From Desulfocapsa sulfexigens (lineage in GTDB: Bacteria > Desulfobacterota > Desulfobulbia > Desulfobulbales > Desulfocapsaceae), in assembly GCA_015662865.1 (NCBI GenBank), contig DQTH01000302.1, positions 1-54,734 on the forward strand: a DNA stretch of 54,734 nt, given 5' to 3'. Below are positions 34,772 to 43,616 of this stretch, piece by piece; the first letter of the stretch is position 1, and the number at the start of each line of letters is the position of its first letter. The notes below the pieces were generated by a model. The model was not told where the DNA came from. It saw only the letters and a list, made by a program, of their open reading frames with translations, and made no database searches. The translations under genes were made by a program, and so were the position numbers.

Positions 34772-35326
34772 TCAGACTTCCATCATTTCTTTTTCTTTGT
34801 GCTCAGTCACTTCGTCAATTTGCTTAACATAAGTATCTGTTTCTTTCTGGGCGTCATCCTGAAGTTTGAAAAGATCGTCCTCAGAGATTTCCTTGTCTTT
34901 TTTCTGCTGCTTCAGGGTATCAATGGCTTCACGCCTGACATTTCGAATTGCAACTCTGAACTCTTCCGCAACTTTGCGAACCTGTTTAACAAGTTCTTTT
35001 CGACGTTCTTCAGTAAGCTGAGGAATGGTGAGGCGAATAACCTTGCCGTCATTTGCCGGAGCCAGACCTAGATTGGACTTTAGAATGGCTTTTTCAATGG
35101 CCGGCACCATTTGAGGATCCCAGGGCTGGATGGCAATCATCCTGCTTTCGGGAATAGTCATTGTGGCAACCTGATTCATGGGCATTGGACTACCGTAGGC
35201 ATCAACGGAAATCCCATCGAGAAGCGATATGGAAGCTCGTCCGGTGCGTACTTTTGAAAGCTCATTTTTAAAAGCTTCCACACTTTTGTCCATCTTATCT
35301 GCCATTTCAATAATCACTTCACTCAT
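34772..35326 (-). CDS. frr: Ribosome recycling factor
   Basis: 184 aa, normal RRF length. The tRNA-mimic three-helix bundle includes LSKVRTGRASISLLDGISVDAYG and the hinge region MNQVATMTIPESRMIAIQPWD. It splits post-termination ribosomes with EF-G. It is downstream of pyrH with a 208-bp gap that contains no recognisable gene or terminator. Confidence 0.97.
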   Translation of the reverse strand: MSEVIIEMADKMDKSVEAFKNELSKVRTGRASISLLDGISVDAYGSPMPMNQVATMTIPESRMIAIQPWDPQMVPAIEKAILKSNLGLAPANDGKVIRLTIPQLTEERRKELVKQVRKVAEEFRVAIRNVRREAIDTLKQQKKDKEISEDDLFKLQDDAQKETDTYVKQIDEVTEHKEKEMMEV

Positions 35327-35534
35327 GCCACATTCTCCAGATTCATTATTGCTTTATTGGTGAAAATAATCGTAACCAATCACAGGGTTTGTAACTACCG
35401 GTTTCGCATATTCGATTTCATAGGCCTTCACAGGTACCTCATACTTTTGTAACACGCCAGAACGCTATAGCCCATATGCTGGTGGGCGTAACCGTGAAAA
35501 GATGACACCTGTAAACTTACAAATAATCTTCTAC

Positions 35535-36248
35535 TCAACTTCCGATAAGACTGCCTATCTTCTCCCCAGCTACTGCTCGGCGAATACTACCAGATTTTGT
35601 CATATTGAGAACCAAAATCGGCTTGTTATCTTCTTTGGCGAGTGCGATCCCTGAAGCATCCATAACACGAAGATTTTTTGAAAGGACATCGTCATAGGTT
35701 AATTTGTCATATTTAACAGCATCTGCGTGAAGGACAGGGTCCTTATCATATACGCCATCTACTTTAGTTGCCTTAATGATGATATCAGCATCTATCTCAA
35801 GTGCGCGAAGGACACCAGCAGAATCTGTAGTAAAGTATGGATTTCCGGTACCTGCAGCGAAAATTACTGCCCGTCCTTTCTCCAGATGCCGCGTTGCCCG
35901 ACGTCGAATGTACGGCTCACACACAAGGCGCATGGGGATCGCAGACATAACCCGTGTCACCACACCACCACGCTCAAGTGCATCCTGCAAGGCTAAAGAA
36001 TTGATAACCGTTGCAAGCATTCCCATGTTGTCGGCAGCGGTTCTGTCCATGCCCTGACTAGCACCCTTTACTCCACGGAATATGTTTCCGGCACCAATCA
36101 CGATGCCGACTTCCACACCAAGATCAATGATCCCTTTAATTTCTTCTGAAATTTCTCCAAGAACATCGGTATTGATACCAAAAGAGTCATCTCCCATAAG
36201 GGCTTCACCACTCAATTTCAATAGTATCCTTTTATACTTCAGTTCCAT
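35535..36248 (-). CDS. pyrH: UMP kinase PyrH
   Basis: 237 aa amino-acid-kinase-fold enzyme: [14 protein letters not shown] phosphate-binding start, GAGNIFRG, the UMP site [16 protein letters not shown], and [16 protein letters not shown]. It phosphorylates UMP to UDP and is usually controlled by GTP and UTP. It sits between tsf and frr in the conserved order rpsB-tsf-pyrH-frr. Confidence 0.97.
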   Translation of the reverse strand: MELKYKRILLKLSGEALMGDDSFGINTDVLGEISEEIKGIIDLGVEVGIVIGAGNIFRGVKGASQGMDRTAADNMGMLATVINSLALQDALERGGVVTRVMSAIPMRLVCEPYIRRRATRHLEKGRAVIFAAGTGNPYFTTDSAGVLRALEIDADIIIKATKVDGVYDKDPVLHADAVKYDKLTYDDVLSKNLRVMDASGIALAKEDNKPILVLNMTKSGSIRRAVAGEKIGSLIGS

Positions 36249-36277
36249 AGCAACTCCATATTAAGAGAAATAAAGAG

Positions 36278-36310
36278 CTCCTGTCAGAGATTAAAGTTCT
36301 ATGACAGGAG
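36278..36310 (-). terminator. Hairpin between tsf and pyrH
   Basis: Minus-strand stem CTCCTGTCA/TGACAGGAG (9 bp, 15-nt loop) starts 11 bp after the tsf stop and is followed by CTCTTTATTTC. The T content is modest, so it is more likely an attenuator or processing site than a full terminator. Confidence 0.45.
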
Positions 36311-36321
36311 TTGAATAAGAC

Positions 36322-36915
36322 TTACGCGCCAACCTGAAAACGGGAAAAACGTTTGACAGAGATAGACTCTCCCATTTTTCCGATAAGGTCGGTAATGAGT
36401 TCCTGAATGGTAAAATCAGGATCTTTAACAAATGGCTGGTCAAGGAGACAAATCTCTTTAAGAAATTTTTCCATTTTTCCCGATACCATCTTTTCAACAA
36501 TGTTTTCCGGCTTTCCAGAATCAAGTGCCTGCTGCACGTAAATCTCTTTCTCACGGGCAATAACGTCCTCAGGAACGTCTTCACGGGTGATGGCCACAGG
36601 GTTAACAGCAGCAACATGAAGTGCAAGATCACGGGCAAATTCCTTAAAACCATCAGTTTTTGCTACAAAATCACTTTCGCAGGAAAGCTCAACCATTGCG
36701 GCAATCTTACCACCTGCATGGATGTAACATTCGATGGTTCCTTCACTGGTTGCACGCCCTGCTCTTTTTGCAGCAACAGCCAGACCTTTCTGACGAAGAA
36801 GGTCAACGGCTTTTTCCATATCGCCGTCAGTCTCGCTCAGCGCTTTTTTACAATCCATCATTCCTGCAGCAGTTTTATCACGCAGGTCTTTAACCATTTG
36901 ACTTGTAATTTTCAC
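36322..36915 (-). CDS. tsf: Elongation factor Ts, short form
   Basis: 197 aa, the short EF-Ts form with one core subdomain (as in Thermus) rather than the roughly 280-aa enterobacterial type. The N-terminal UBA-like domain VKDLRDKTAAGMMDCKKALSE and the EF-Tu-contacting ESDFVAKTDGFKEFA motif are intact. It recycles EF-Tu-GDP. The usual short gap to rpsB is here enlarged to 409 bp by an inserted repeat element. Confidence 0.97.
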   Translation of the reverse strand: MKITSQMVKDLRDKTAAGMMDCKKALSETDGDMEKAVDLLRQKGLAVAAKRAGRATSEGTIECYIHAGGKIAAMVELSCESDFVAKTDGFKEFARDLALHVAAVNPVAITREDVPEDVIAREKEIYVQQALDSGKPENIVEKMVSGKMEKFLKEICLLDQPFVKDPDFTIQELITDLIGKMGESISVKRFSRFQVGA

Positions 36916-37047
36916 AATATATCTCCCAATTTGATAGCCTGGTGATTTATATCACAAAAGCATCTAAAATATAGTTTTTGTTATCTTTATATGTAATTAG
37001 CAATCTGGTTTATAATCTTCATTGTCAAAAGAATAGTTTAACAATGA

Positions 37048-37240
37048 TAAACTCGTAAAAAGTTAACATTTAAAATGGATAAAAAAAACTCCATATTCGA
37101 TCTGCATTTATGCCCTTAGATGTATAAATTAAATTATTTTGGCTTAACAGGGTATGTTGAAATGATTTAATTTTTGTATCTCAAGGGGCACTTCCTTCGG
37201 GTGCACAACGAAAAAGAGGGAGCGTTTTTACGAATCCATA
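37048..37240. mobile_element. MITE-like element, copy B, inserted between rpsB and tsf
   Basis: 193 bp beginning TAAACTCGTAAAAAG and ending TTTTTACGAATCCATA, flanked exactly by AACAATGA (37040-37047 and 37241-37248), an 8-bp target duplication. It is in the same orientation as copy A, with matching ends and internal blocks (CCATATTCGA, TTGAAATGATTT), but it diverges elsewhere and carries an extra GCACTTCCTTCGGGTGC hairpin. There is no ORF. It splits a pair of genes that are normally cotranscribed closely. On the rpsB side a short GGGGC/GCCCC hairpin (about 37268-37285) lacks a good T tract. Confidence 0.75.
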
Positions 37241-37324
37241 AACAATGAGATTCATGCAGACACGACAAAGGGGCCTATACAGCCCCTGTGTTAAAATCGT
37301 GTTCATACCGGATATGGCACAAAC

Positions 37325-38140
37325 TTAATTTGTTGTTTTCGCGCCTTCTCCACCTTCTGCTGCTTCACTTGAGGTTCCCTCAACGACTTCTACCTGTTCT
37401 GCAGTGGCATCACCCATGGCAGCAAGCATAGCTTCATCAGAGGCTTCTTCACCATCGTGGGCAGCCTGGCCGGCAAGAACACCTTCAGCAAGCTGGCTGC
37501 AAATAAGACGAATCGAACGAATGGCATCATCATTACCTGGAATGATGTAATCGATACCATCTGGATCACAGTTAGTATCAGCAAGAGCAATCACAGGGAT
37601 GTTAAGTTTTCTTGCTTCATTGATTGCTATGGCCTCATTTCTAGGATCGATTACAAGAATCGCACTGGGAACATTACGCATATTTTTGATACCACCGACA
37701 TTACGCTCCAGTTTTATACGCTCTTTGCCCATTAACAGAATCTCTTTCTTTGGAAAGCGATTAATTGATCCGTCTTCCTGCATGGATTCTATTGATTTAA
37801 GACGTTCAATGGAATTTTTAATGGTCTGAAAGTTGGTGAGCATGCCACCAAGCCAGCGATGATCAACATACGGCATGCCACAACGCACGGCCTCTTCCTT
37901 AATGATATTTCTGGCTTGTCGTTTGGTGCCTACGAAAAGTAAATTTCCGCCTTTTGCTACTTCATTTATTACAAAATCATTTGCTATATCAAAAAGTTTC
38001 TTACTTTTATCAAGATTGATAATATAAATACCATTGCGGGGTCCATAGATAAATGGCTTCATCTTGGGGTTCCAGCGACGGGTCTGATGGCCGAAATGTA
38101 ATCCGGCTTTCAGCATTTCTTTAACAGTTACTTTTGCCAT
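37325..38140 (-). CDS. rpsB: 30S ribosomal protein S2
   Basis: 271 aa. It opens [30 protein letters not shown] and contains [45 protein letters not shown] and the nucleotide-like [11 protein letters not shown]. An acidic, low-complexity tail of about 40 residues extends beyond E. coli S2. S2 joins the 30S back late in assembly and contacts S1. It is the first gene of the rpsB-to-rel superoperon, with a promoter candidate about 150 bp upstream. Confidence 0.97.
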   Translation of the reverse strand: MAKVTVKEMLKAGLHFGHQTRRWNPKMKPFIYGPRNGIYIINLDKSKKLFDIANDFVINEVAKGGNLLFVGTKRQARNIIKEEAVRCGMPYVDHRWLGGMLTNFQTIKNSIERLKSIESMQEDGSINRFPKKEILLMGKERIKLERNVGGIKNMRNVPSAILVIDPRNEAIAINEARKLNIPVIALADTNCDPDGIDYIIPGNDDAIRSIRLICSQLAEGVLAGQAAHDGEEASDEAMLAAMGDATAEQVEVVEGTSSEAAEGGEGAKTTN

Positions 38141-38292
38141 TCTATTCTCCTATCCGGTTTAACGTCCATCCCGCCTTCATCACAATTTTTCACTAGCAAA
38201 AATGGTGACACCGGAATACGGGGGATGTGTGAATTATGTTCTTTCTACCCACTGTAGAAAAAACTGCTACAAATTTCATTTCTAAACACTTT

Positions 38293-38321
38293 TTATTACC
38301 ATACTACCCATAGTCACGCAA
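38293..38321 (-). promoter_or_regulatory. Candidate sigma-70 promoter for rpsB
   Basis: Minus strand: TTGCGT, 17-nt spacer, TAATAA, placing the start about 145 nt before the rpsB ATG. A long leader is usual for rpsB, whose mRNA is often bound by S2. A CGCAA/TTGCG dyad overlaps the -35 box. Confidence 0.45.
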
Positions 38322-38382
38322 GTTTTTGCGCCAATCTACAGCAAAGAAATTTATGCCACCGACTGTTTAAAGCTCCAGCACA

Positions 38383-39147
38383 CTATTTTTTCAGTAGAGA
38401 GGATGGTGCGCCAAGAAAATTCTTTATCCATTCAAAGGCAAATTTCAGCAATTCAGTGTCGGATTTATTAATTCTACGCTTCTGATCACGTGAAACTGTA
38501 AATCTCTCAAGTAGTGAATGTTTAGCCACCATTAATCTGAAATTATCAATATCATAACAAGCGGTGAAGGCAACCTGCTGCTTGGGGCCTCCGCTTCCTT
38601 CGCCGGCCCATGGATTTCCTGCAAATACGGTATCCACTTCAGCCCACAGATCATTCATCAGATTAAAATCATCAAGCCGTTGATTACGGATCCATTTTCT
38701 GACGGTAAAGCTTTTTTCCTCCTGATGACCATGACAATAGTCATGATTGGTTAACAGATAAAAATCTGTTGCCATACCTTTTTCAGGAGAACGATCAACC
38801 CCACGTTCCAGAGGGTAAGTTCTGCATGCAGACGGTCTATCCATATATACTTCACAACCATCATCCCCTAAAAACGGACATGACTTTTTCTCGTCTTTAG
38901 TTAAACGCAGCATAATGGATGGAAAATAAGGATGACTGACACCTTGAACAACTGTGGTGTAATTCTCCATAAATTCCTGAGAAGAAATTTTGAGAGCCTG
39001 TTTAAGACGCAGGATATCATAAGGATAGAGAAACATATCAACGTTTCTGCAGCAGACCATATAACAATCGACACCGGGATGGCAGTGAAAGCTAAATTTC
39101 TTCTTTCCAAGGGGCTCCATTCCAGGTGGTAATTCTTTATTTATCAT
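38383..39147 (-). CDS. YkgJ-family cysteine-cluster protein
   Basis: About 254 aa. The track start is a TTG; the in-frame ATG 12 bp later, with GGA 7 nt upstream, is preferred. Cysteines cluster in CHPGVDCYMVCC near the N-terminus and in CPFLGDDGCEVYMDRPSACRTYPL, the CxxxxxxCxxxxxxxxxCRxYP signature of putative zinc- or iron-chelating YkgJ/PF03692 proteins. The second half is charged and helical. Biological role is unknown. It stands alone between the alpha operon terminator and the rpsB leader. Confidence 0.82.
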   Translation of the reverse strand: MINKELPPGMEPLGKKKFSFHCHPGVDCYMVCCRNVDMFLYPYDILRLKQALKISSQEFMENYTTVVQGVSHPYFPSIMLRLTKDEKKSCPFLGDDGCEVYMDRPSACRTYPLERGVDRSPEKGMATDFYLLTNHDYCHGHQEEKSFTVRKWIRNQRLDDFNLMNDLWAEVDTVFAGNPWAGEGSGGPKQQVAFTACYDIDNFRLMVAKHSLLERFTVSRDQKRRINKSDTELLKFAFEWIKNFLGAPSSLLKK

Positions 39148-39201
39148 CCTATCGTCCAATTATGTGTAAAGTATGGGAAAATAATTAGTCAAAAAAACAA
39201 G

Positions 39202-39236
39202 AAAAAAAAAGCTGATATGAACGTGTTCATATCAGC
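39202..39236 (-). terminator. Terminator of the ribosomal protein cluster
   Basis: Minus-strand perfect 12-bp stem GCTGATATGAAC/GTTCATATCAGC with a minimal GT loop, followed by nine T residues. It lies 37 bp after the rplQ stop and ends the S10-spc-alpha transcript. Confidence 0.95.
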
Positions 39237-39272
39237 TTCAGAGAATCGGGTGGCAAGAAGAGCATTGCTACA

Positions 39273-39659
39273 TTAACTTTCGCTCTCTTCTTCGATATCC
39301 TCACTATAGGTAACAAGCTCAAGAATTGCCATGGGTGCGGCATCACCACGTCTTTGGCCTGTTTGAATAATGCGGGTATATCCACCATTTCGGTTTTCAA
39401 ATTGTCCTGAAATTTCATCAAAAAGTTTAGCAACGACATCACGGGACCGAATGAAACTCAGAGCCTGGCGCCTGGCATGTAAATCCCCACGTTTGGCAAG
39501 AGTGATCATTTTATCAACGACTTTTCTTACTTCTTTTGCCTTTGGAGTAGTTGTAACGATACGCTCATGCTCAAAGACTGAAGTGACCATGTTGCGAAAC
39601 ATCGCTTCTTTATGGGAAGTGGTTCGACCGAGTCTTCTTCCTGATTTTCCATGTCTCAT
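39273..39659 (-). CDS. rplQ: 50S ribosomal protein L17
   Basis: 128 aa. It starts [24 protein letters not shown], the L17 signature, with [20 protein letters not shown] in the middle. L17 sits near the peptide exit tunnel opening. An acidic tail ([10 protein letters not shown]) extends the conserved core. It is the last gene of the alpha operon, 58 bp after rpoA. Confidence 0.97.
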   Translation of the reverse strand: MRHGKSGRRLGRTTSHKEAMFRNMVTSVFEHERIVTTTPKAKEVRKVVDKMITLAKRGDLHARRQALSFIRSRDVVAKLFDEISGQFENRNGGYTRIIQTGQRRGDAAPMAILELVTYSEDIEEESES

Positions 39660-39717
39660 AATTCTATCCTCAACTCAATTCCTGAAAATCAGAAATTGAT
39701 TTATAATAATATCTTCT

Positions 39718-40764
39718 TTATAACTCGCTGTCGTCGCCAGCTTCTGCAACTTCGGGTGGAGTCCAGTTTTCTATCTTCATCCCTAGAGTTAAATCCATTT
39801 CAGTGAGTAGGGATTTAATTTCATTGAGAGACTTTCGACCGAAATTCTTGGTCTTCAACATTTCTTGATCAGACTTTTGAGCCAACTCACCAATGAAGTT
39901 AATATCAGCATTTTTAAGACAGTTTGCGGATCGCACTGAAAGCTCAAGATCTTCTACCGGTTTATCAAGGTTTGGATTCAAGGGCTCAATGTCACCTTTA
40001 TCTTCTTCTGTCTTCTCAGGCTCGACTTCAGCTTCATCAAAGTTAATAAATGGTGCGAGTTGCTCTTTCAGAATTTTTGCTGCAAAAGCCAATGCATTTT
40101 CAGGTTTTACACTACCGTCAGTTTCAACTTCAATGGTCAACTTATCATAGTCTGTCTGCTGACCTACACGCGAATTGGAAATACTGTATTGAATCTGACG
40201 AATTGGGGTGAAAATAGCGTCAATGGGAATCTGCCCAATGGCAAGATCATCCTTTGATTGCTTTTCTGCAGGTTGATATCCTTTACCCCATTCAACAGTC
40301 AGTTCAGCATGAAATTCAGTGTCTCCTGTCAAAGTACAGATCAACTGATCACCGTTCATCACTTCAATAAATGCATTGCCAGCAATATCTGCAGCAGTAA
40401 CTTCACCAGGACCTTTTTTATCAATGGTAACAGTCTGGGCTTCATCAGAGTGCAACTGAAGCCTTACCTGTTTAAGATTAAGAATAATCTCACTGACATC
40501 TTCCTTCACATCAACCATGGATGTGAATTCATGAAGGGCGCCTTCAATCTTAACGCTCGTTATTGCTGTCCCCTGTATGGAAGAAAGCAGAATGCGTCGC
40601 AGAGAGTTGCCTATGGTTGCAGCAAAACCGCGTTCAAGTGGCTGGCAGACGAATTTACCATATGTATTAGTATGCTTTGACTTATCTACTTCAAGTGGCT
40701 CTGAATGAATAAGTTCGTGCCAGTTGCGATAAATAGGGAGTGTCTCTTCAGCAGTTTGGGTCAT
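39718..40764 (-). CDS. rpoA: RNA polymerase alpha subunit
   Basis: 348 aa, slightly longer than E. coli (329). The N-terminal dimerisation domain carries ERGFAATIGNSLRRILLSSIQGTAIT. The acidic linker follows at about 240-265, then the C-terminal domain with LSVRSANCLKNADI, which holds the Arg/Asn residues that contact UP elements and activators. It is essential for polymerase assembly. It lies between rpsD and rplQ as in most bacteria. Confidence 0.98.
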   Translation of the reverse strand: MTQTAEETLPIYRNWHELIHSEPLEVDKSKHTNTYGKFVCQPLERGFAATIGNSLRRILLSSIQGTAITSVKIEGALHEFTSMVDVKEDVSEIILNLKQVRLQLHSDEAQTVTIDKKGPGEVTAADIAGNAFIEVMNGDQLICTLTGDTEFHAELTVEWGKGYQPAEKQSKDDLAIGQIPIDAIFTPIRQIQYSISNSRVGQQTDYDKLTIEVETDGSVKPENALAFAAKILKEQLAPFINFDEAEVEPEKTEEDKGDIEPLNPNLDKPVEDLELSVRSANCLKNADINFIGELAQKSDQEMLKTKNFGRKSLNEIKSLLTEMDLTLGMKIENWTPPEVAEAGDDSEL

Positions 40765-40821
40765 AAGTTTCCTACCTTCTGAATTTGCAATACGATTACC
40801 GAGATACCAAATTCAGTATGA

Positions 40822-41451
40822 TTATTTGGAATACAACTCAACAATAAGTTGTTCCTGAATAGGCATGGTAATTTCATCGCGATTAGGCAGAGCCTTAACC
40901 GTGGCTTTAAATGCGTCTTTATCAAGCTCAAGCCATGATGGAATTCCACGTCTGGCAACAGCTTCCATACTTTCCACGAGGTACGAATTAGTGCGGCTTT
41001 TTTCCTTGATGGTTACAATGTCACCAACAGAAACAAGGAAGGAAGGGATATTGACCTTTCTACCATTCACGAGAACATGATTATGACGCACCAGTTGTCT
41101 CGCCTGTTTCCTTGATGATGCAAAACCAATGCGGAAAATCGTGTTATCCAGGCGTCGCTCAAGTAATATAAGGAGGTTTTCACCTGTAATTCCTTTCTGC
41201 AGATCGGCTTTGTGAAAATAAGTACGAAATTGTCTTTCGAGCATTCCATAAATATTTTTAACTTTCTGTTTCTCTCTCAGCTGAACGCAATAGTCGGAAA
41301 CCTTTCTAAAACGCGCCTGACCATGCTGACCGGGAGGTACAGCTCTTCTTTCATATGCGCACTTATCTGAATAGCAGCGATCACCTTTGAGATGTAATTT
41401 CAGATTTTCTCGTCTACAACGACGACAGGCTGCTCCTGTATATCTAGCCAC
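40822..41451 (-). CDS. rpsD: 30S ribosomal protein S4 (zinc-binding form)
   Basis: 209 aa. The N-terminus has four cysteines ([11 protein letters not shown]...CYSDKC), the C+ zinc-binding version. The S4 RNA-binding domain follows ([25 protein letters not shown]). It is a primary 16S binder at the 5' domain; in many bacteria it represses the alpha operon. Confidence 0.97.
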   Translation of the reverse strand: MARYTGAACRRCRRENLKLHLKGDRCYSDKCAYERRAVPPGQHGQARFRKVSDYCVQLREKQKVKNIYGMLERQFRTYFHKADLQKGITGENLLILLERRLDNTIFRIGFASSRKQARQLVRHNHVLVNGRKVNIPSFLVSVGDIVTIKEKSRTNSYLVESMEAVARRGIPSWLELDKDAFKATVKALPNRDEITMPIQEQLIVELYSK

Positions 41452-41507
41452 TTTATTCTCCGATTAATAGAATATAACGTAAAAAAAAATTATTCAGCCA
41501 GGATTAA

Positions 41508-41906
41508 TTAAACCCGACGTCGTTTCGGTGGTTTGCAACCATTGTGAGGAATTGGAGTTACATCAACAATTTTGCTAACTTCAAATCTTGTATTTATAAG
41601 GGCCCTGAGTGCAGCTTCGCGTCCAGGCCCGGGTCCCTTAACACGTACTTCAATTTTTCGAAGACCATGTTCAACGGCTTTTTCCGCAGCTTCAGCCATT
41701 GCCTTCTGAGCGGCAAAAGGTGTTGATTTTCTTGACCCTTTGAAGCCAAGAACCCCGGCAGAACACCAGGAAATCACATTACCCTGCTTATCAGAAATAG
41801 TTACAATTGTATTGTTAAAGGTAGAGTATATAAAAACTATTCCTTCTGGAATGTTCTTTTTTACTCTTTTCTTATTAGACGATCCGGCACGTTTTGCTCC
41901 AGCCAT
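41508..41906 (-). CDS. rpsK: 30S ribosomal protein S11
   Basis: 132 aa. [39 protein letters not shown] and the C-terminal [17 protein letters not shown] are diagnostic. S11 forms the platform beside the mRNA exit channel. It lies 22 bp after rpsM. Confidence 0.98.
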   Translation of the reverse strand: MAGAKRAGSSNKKRVKKNIPEGIVFIYSTFNNTIVTISDKQGNVISWCSAGVLGFKGSRKSTPFAAQKAMAEAAEKAVEHGLRKIEVRVKGPGPGREAALRALINTRFEVSKIVDVTPIPHNGCKPPKRRRV

Positions 41907-41928
41907 TATTTACACCTGTATGAATATA

Positions 41929-42294
41929 TTATTTACGGCTACCCGCGCCACGACGAGGACCTTTTTTGGTTCTGGCATTCGTTTTTGTCTTCTGGCCACG
42001 ACAGGGTAGTCCCATACGATGACGACGTCCACGATAGCATCCAAGGTCAGTGAGACGTTTGATATCCATGGACACCTCACGTCGTCTGTCTCCTTCAACA
42101 GTGTATTCAGATTCAATAATCTTACGAATACGTGTAATGTCTTCTCCACCAAGATCATCACTGTTCATGGTGTATGGTAAATCAACCTTATCAAGTATTT
42201 GCTTGGCTGAGGTCAATCCAATTCCATGGATATAGGTAAGCGCACGATCCATGTGTTTATTTTTAGGAAGATCTACTCCTGATATACGTGCCAA
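41929..42294 (-). CDS. rpsM: 30S ribosomal protein S13
   Basis: 121 aa. [25 protein letters not shown] opens the chain, [16 protein letters not shown] is in the middle, and a basic tail [17 protein letters not shown] reaches into the P site. It forms head-to-50S bridges with L5. It begins the alpha operon proper after rpmJ. Confidence 0.98.
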   Translation of the reverse strand: MARISGVDLPKNKHMDRALTYIHGIGLTSAKQILDKVDLPYTMNSDDLGGEDITRIRKIIESEYTVEGDRRREVSMDIKRLTDLGCYRGRRHRMGLPCRGQKTKTNARTKKGPRRGAGSRK

Positions 42295-42355
42295 AATACG
42301 TACTCCTTAGAAAAAGTGACAATAGACTATATTGCCTGTCACAAAGATGAGATAA

Positions 42356-42469
42356 TTATCCCTGACGCTGTTTATGTTTTTTTACTTTACAGCTAACCCG
42401 GACAACGCCTTTACGCTTAAAAACTTTACAATCACTACACATTTTTTTGACAGATGACCTGACTTTCAT
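42356..42469 (-). CDS. rpmJ: 50S ribosomal protein L36 (not in ORF track)
   Basis: 37 codons, too short for the track. The protein begins [21 protein letters not shown] and ends with a basic stretch after VSCKVKKH. The zinc ligands Cys11, Cys14, Cys27 and His32 are in place, so this is the C+ form. It lies between infA (12 bp) and rpsM (61 bp), the canonical position. Confidence 0.96.
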   Translation of the reverse strand: MKVRSSVKKMCSDCKVFKRKGVVRVSCKVKKHKQRQG

Positions 42470-42481
42470 GTGATAACTCTC

Positions 42482-42718
42482 TTATTTTTTCTTTTTATTA
42501 TTCTTGGCCCGGAATGTTACCCTTCCCCTTGTCAAATCATATGGGGAAAGTTCTATTGTAACACGATCACCAGGCAAAATTTTAATGAAATGCATTCGCA
42601 TTTTACCTGAGATATGAGCAAGAACTTTGTGGCCGTTATCCAACTCTACGCGAAACATCGCATTGGGAAGCGGCTCTACTATGGTACCTTCTACTTCAAT
42701 GGCTTCTTCTTTGGCCAT
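42482..42718 (-). CDS. infA: Translation initiation factor IF-1
   Basis: 78 aa, a single OB-fold: [35 protein letters not shown] and [25 protein letters not shown] short lysine tail (NNKKKK) extends the usual 72-residue length. It blocks the A site during initiation. It sits between map and rpmJ. Confidence 0.97.
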   Translation of the reverse strand: MAKEEAIEVEGTIVEPLPNAMFRVELDNGHKVLAHISGKMRMHFIKILPGDRVTIELSPYDLTRGRVTFRAKNNKKKK

Positions 42719-42799
42719 AATTATACTCCTGAAACGAACATAAACAGATCGAAAAAGGGTTGATAATAATATATCTACTCAAAAAAGAGAAGGATTATT

Positions 42800-43606
42800 T
42801 TACCGGCAACCTGAAAAATTATCTCTGGTACTGAGAACCAAAGGTCCTTCAGTTGTAACCGCAATAGAATGTTCAAAATGTGCAGATGGTTTTTTATCTG
42901 CTGTAATTACAGTCCATCCGTCGCGAAGAACTTTTACCTTATGGGTTCCCATGTTCACCATAGGTTCAATAGCAATAACCATACCTTCAATCAGTCTCGG
43001 AGACTGACCACCCTGAACATAGTTAGGTACCTCAGGACCTTCATGAAGCGAGCTTCCAATACCATGGCCAACAAACTGCCGAACAACAGAATATCCTTGC
43101 GATTCAACATAGTCCTGAACGACTTTTGAAACATCGGAAATCCTGTTACCAATTACAACCTGTTCTATGGCAAGATCCAGTGAATGCTTGGTAGCCTGCA
43201 AAAGTTTGTGTGTCTCATTTTTAACCTTACCAACCGGAATGGTTATCGCAGAATCACCATAAAAACCTTTATAGCAAACGCCGAAATCAACAGATAGAAT
43301 ATCACCTTTCTTTAATTTGCGTTTGCGCGATGGTATACCATGCACAACTTCTTCATTGATAGAAACACAAAGACTTGAGGGAAAACCGTGATATCCTTTA
43401 AATGCAGGTACTGATTTTCTCCTCATACAAAGTTCTTCAGCCATCTTATCAAGATCGAAGGTAGTGATCCCAGGCTTAACACTGTCCTGCAAAAGACACA
43501 AAACTTCAGCAACTATCTGATTTGCCTCCTGCATGAGCTTTATCTCATCAGGTGTTTTCACCAGAATAGGCTTTGATGCCTGCTGTCCTCCTGCGCTGCT
43601 GGTCAC
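42800..43606 (-). CDS. map: Methionine aminopeptidase, type I
   Basis: Up to 268 aa. Metal ligands are recognisable in LSVDFGVCYKGFYGDSAIT (two Asp), GHGIGSSLHEGPEVPN (His), AIEPMVNMG (Glu) and HFEHSIAVT (Glu). It removes initiator Met from nascent chains. The start is uncertain: the track GTG, 10 bp after secY, has no ribosome site and adds about 15 residues (SSAGGQQASKP) beyond the usual ILVKTPDEI start, while no ATG occurs until LMQEAN. adk, often located between secY and map, is absent. Confidence 0.95.
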   Translation of the reverse strand: MTSSAGGQQASKPILVKTPDEIKLMQEANQIVAEVLCLLQDSVKPGITTFDLDKMAEELCMRRKSVPAFKGYHGFPSSLCVSINEEVVHGIPSRKRKLKKGDILSVDFGVCYKGFYGDSAITIPVGKVKNETHKLLQATKHSLDLAIEQVVIGNRISDVSKVVQDYVESQGYSVVRQFVGHGIGSSLHEGPEVPNYVQGGQSPRLIEGMVIAIEPMVNMGTHKVKVLRDGWTVITADKKPSAHFEHSIAVTTEGPLVLSTRDNFSGCR

Positions 43607-43616
43607 AATATACCGT

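Noticed and set aside
34645-34827. Plus-strand 60-aa ORF between uppS and frr
   Set aside because: No ribosome site, and its second half is antisense to frr; the composition is unlike its neighbours.
39227-39442. Minus-strand 71-aa ORF at the end of rplQ
   Set aside because: A shifted-frame shadow of rplQ running through the terminator hairpin.
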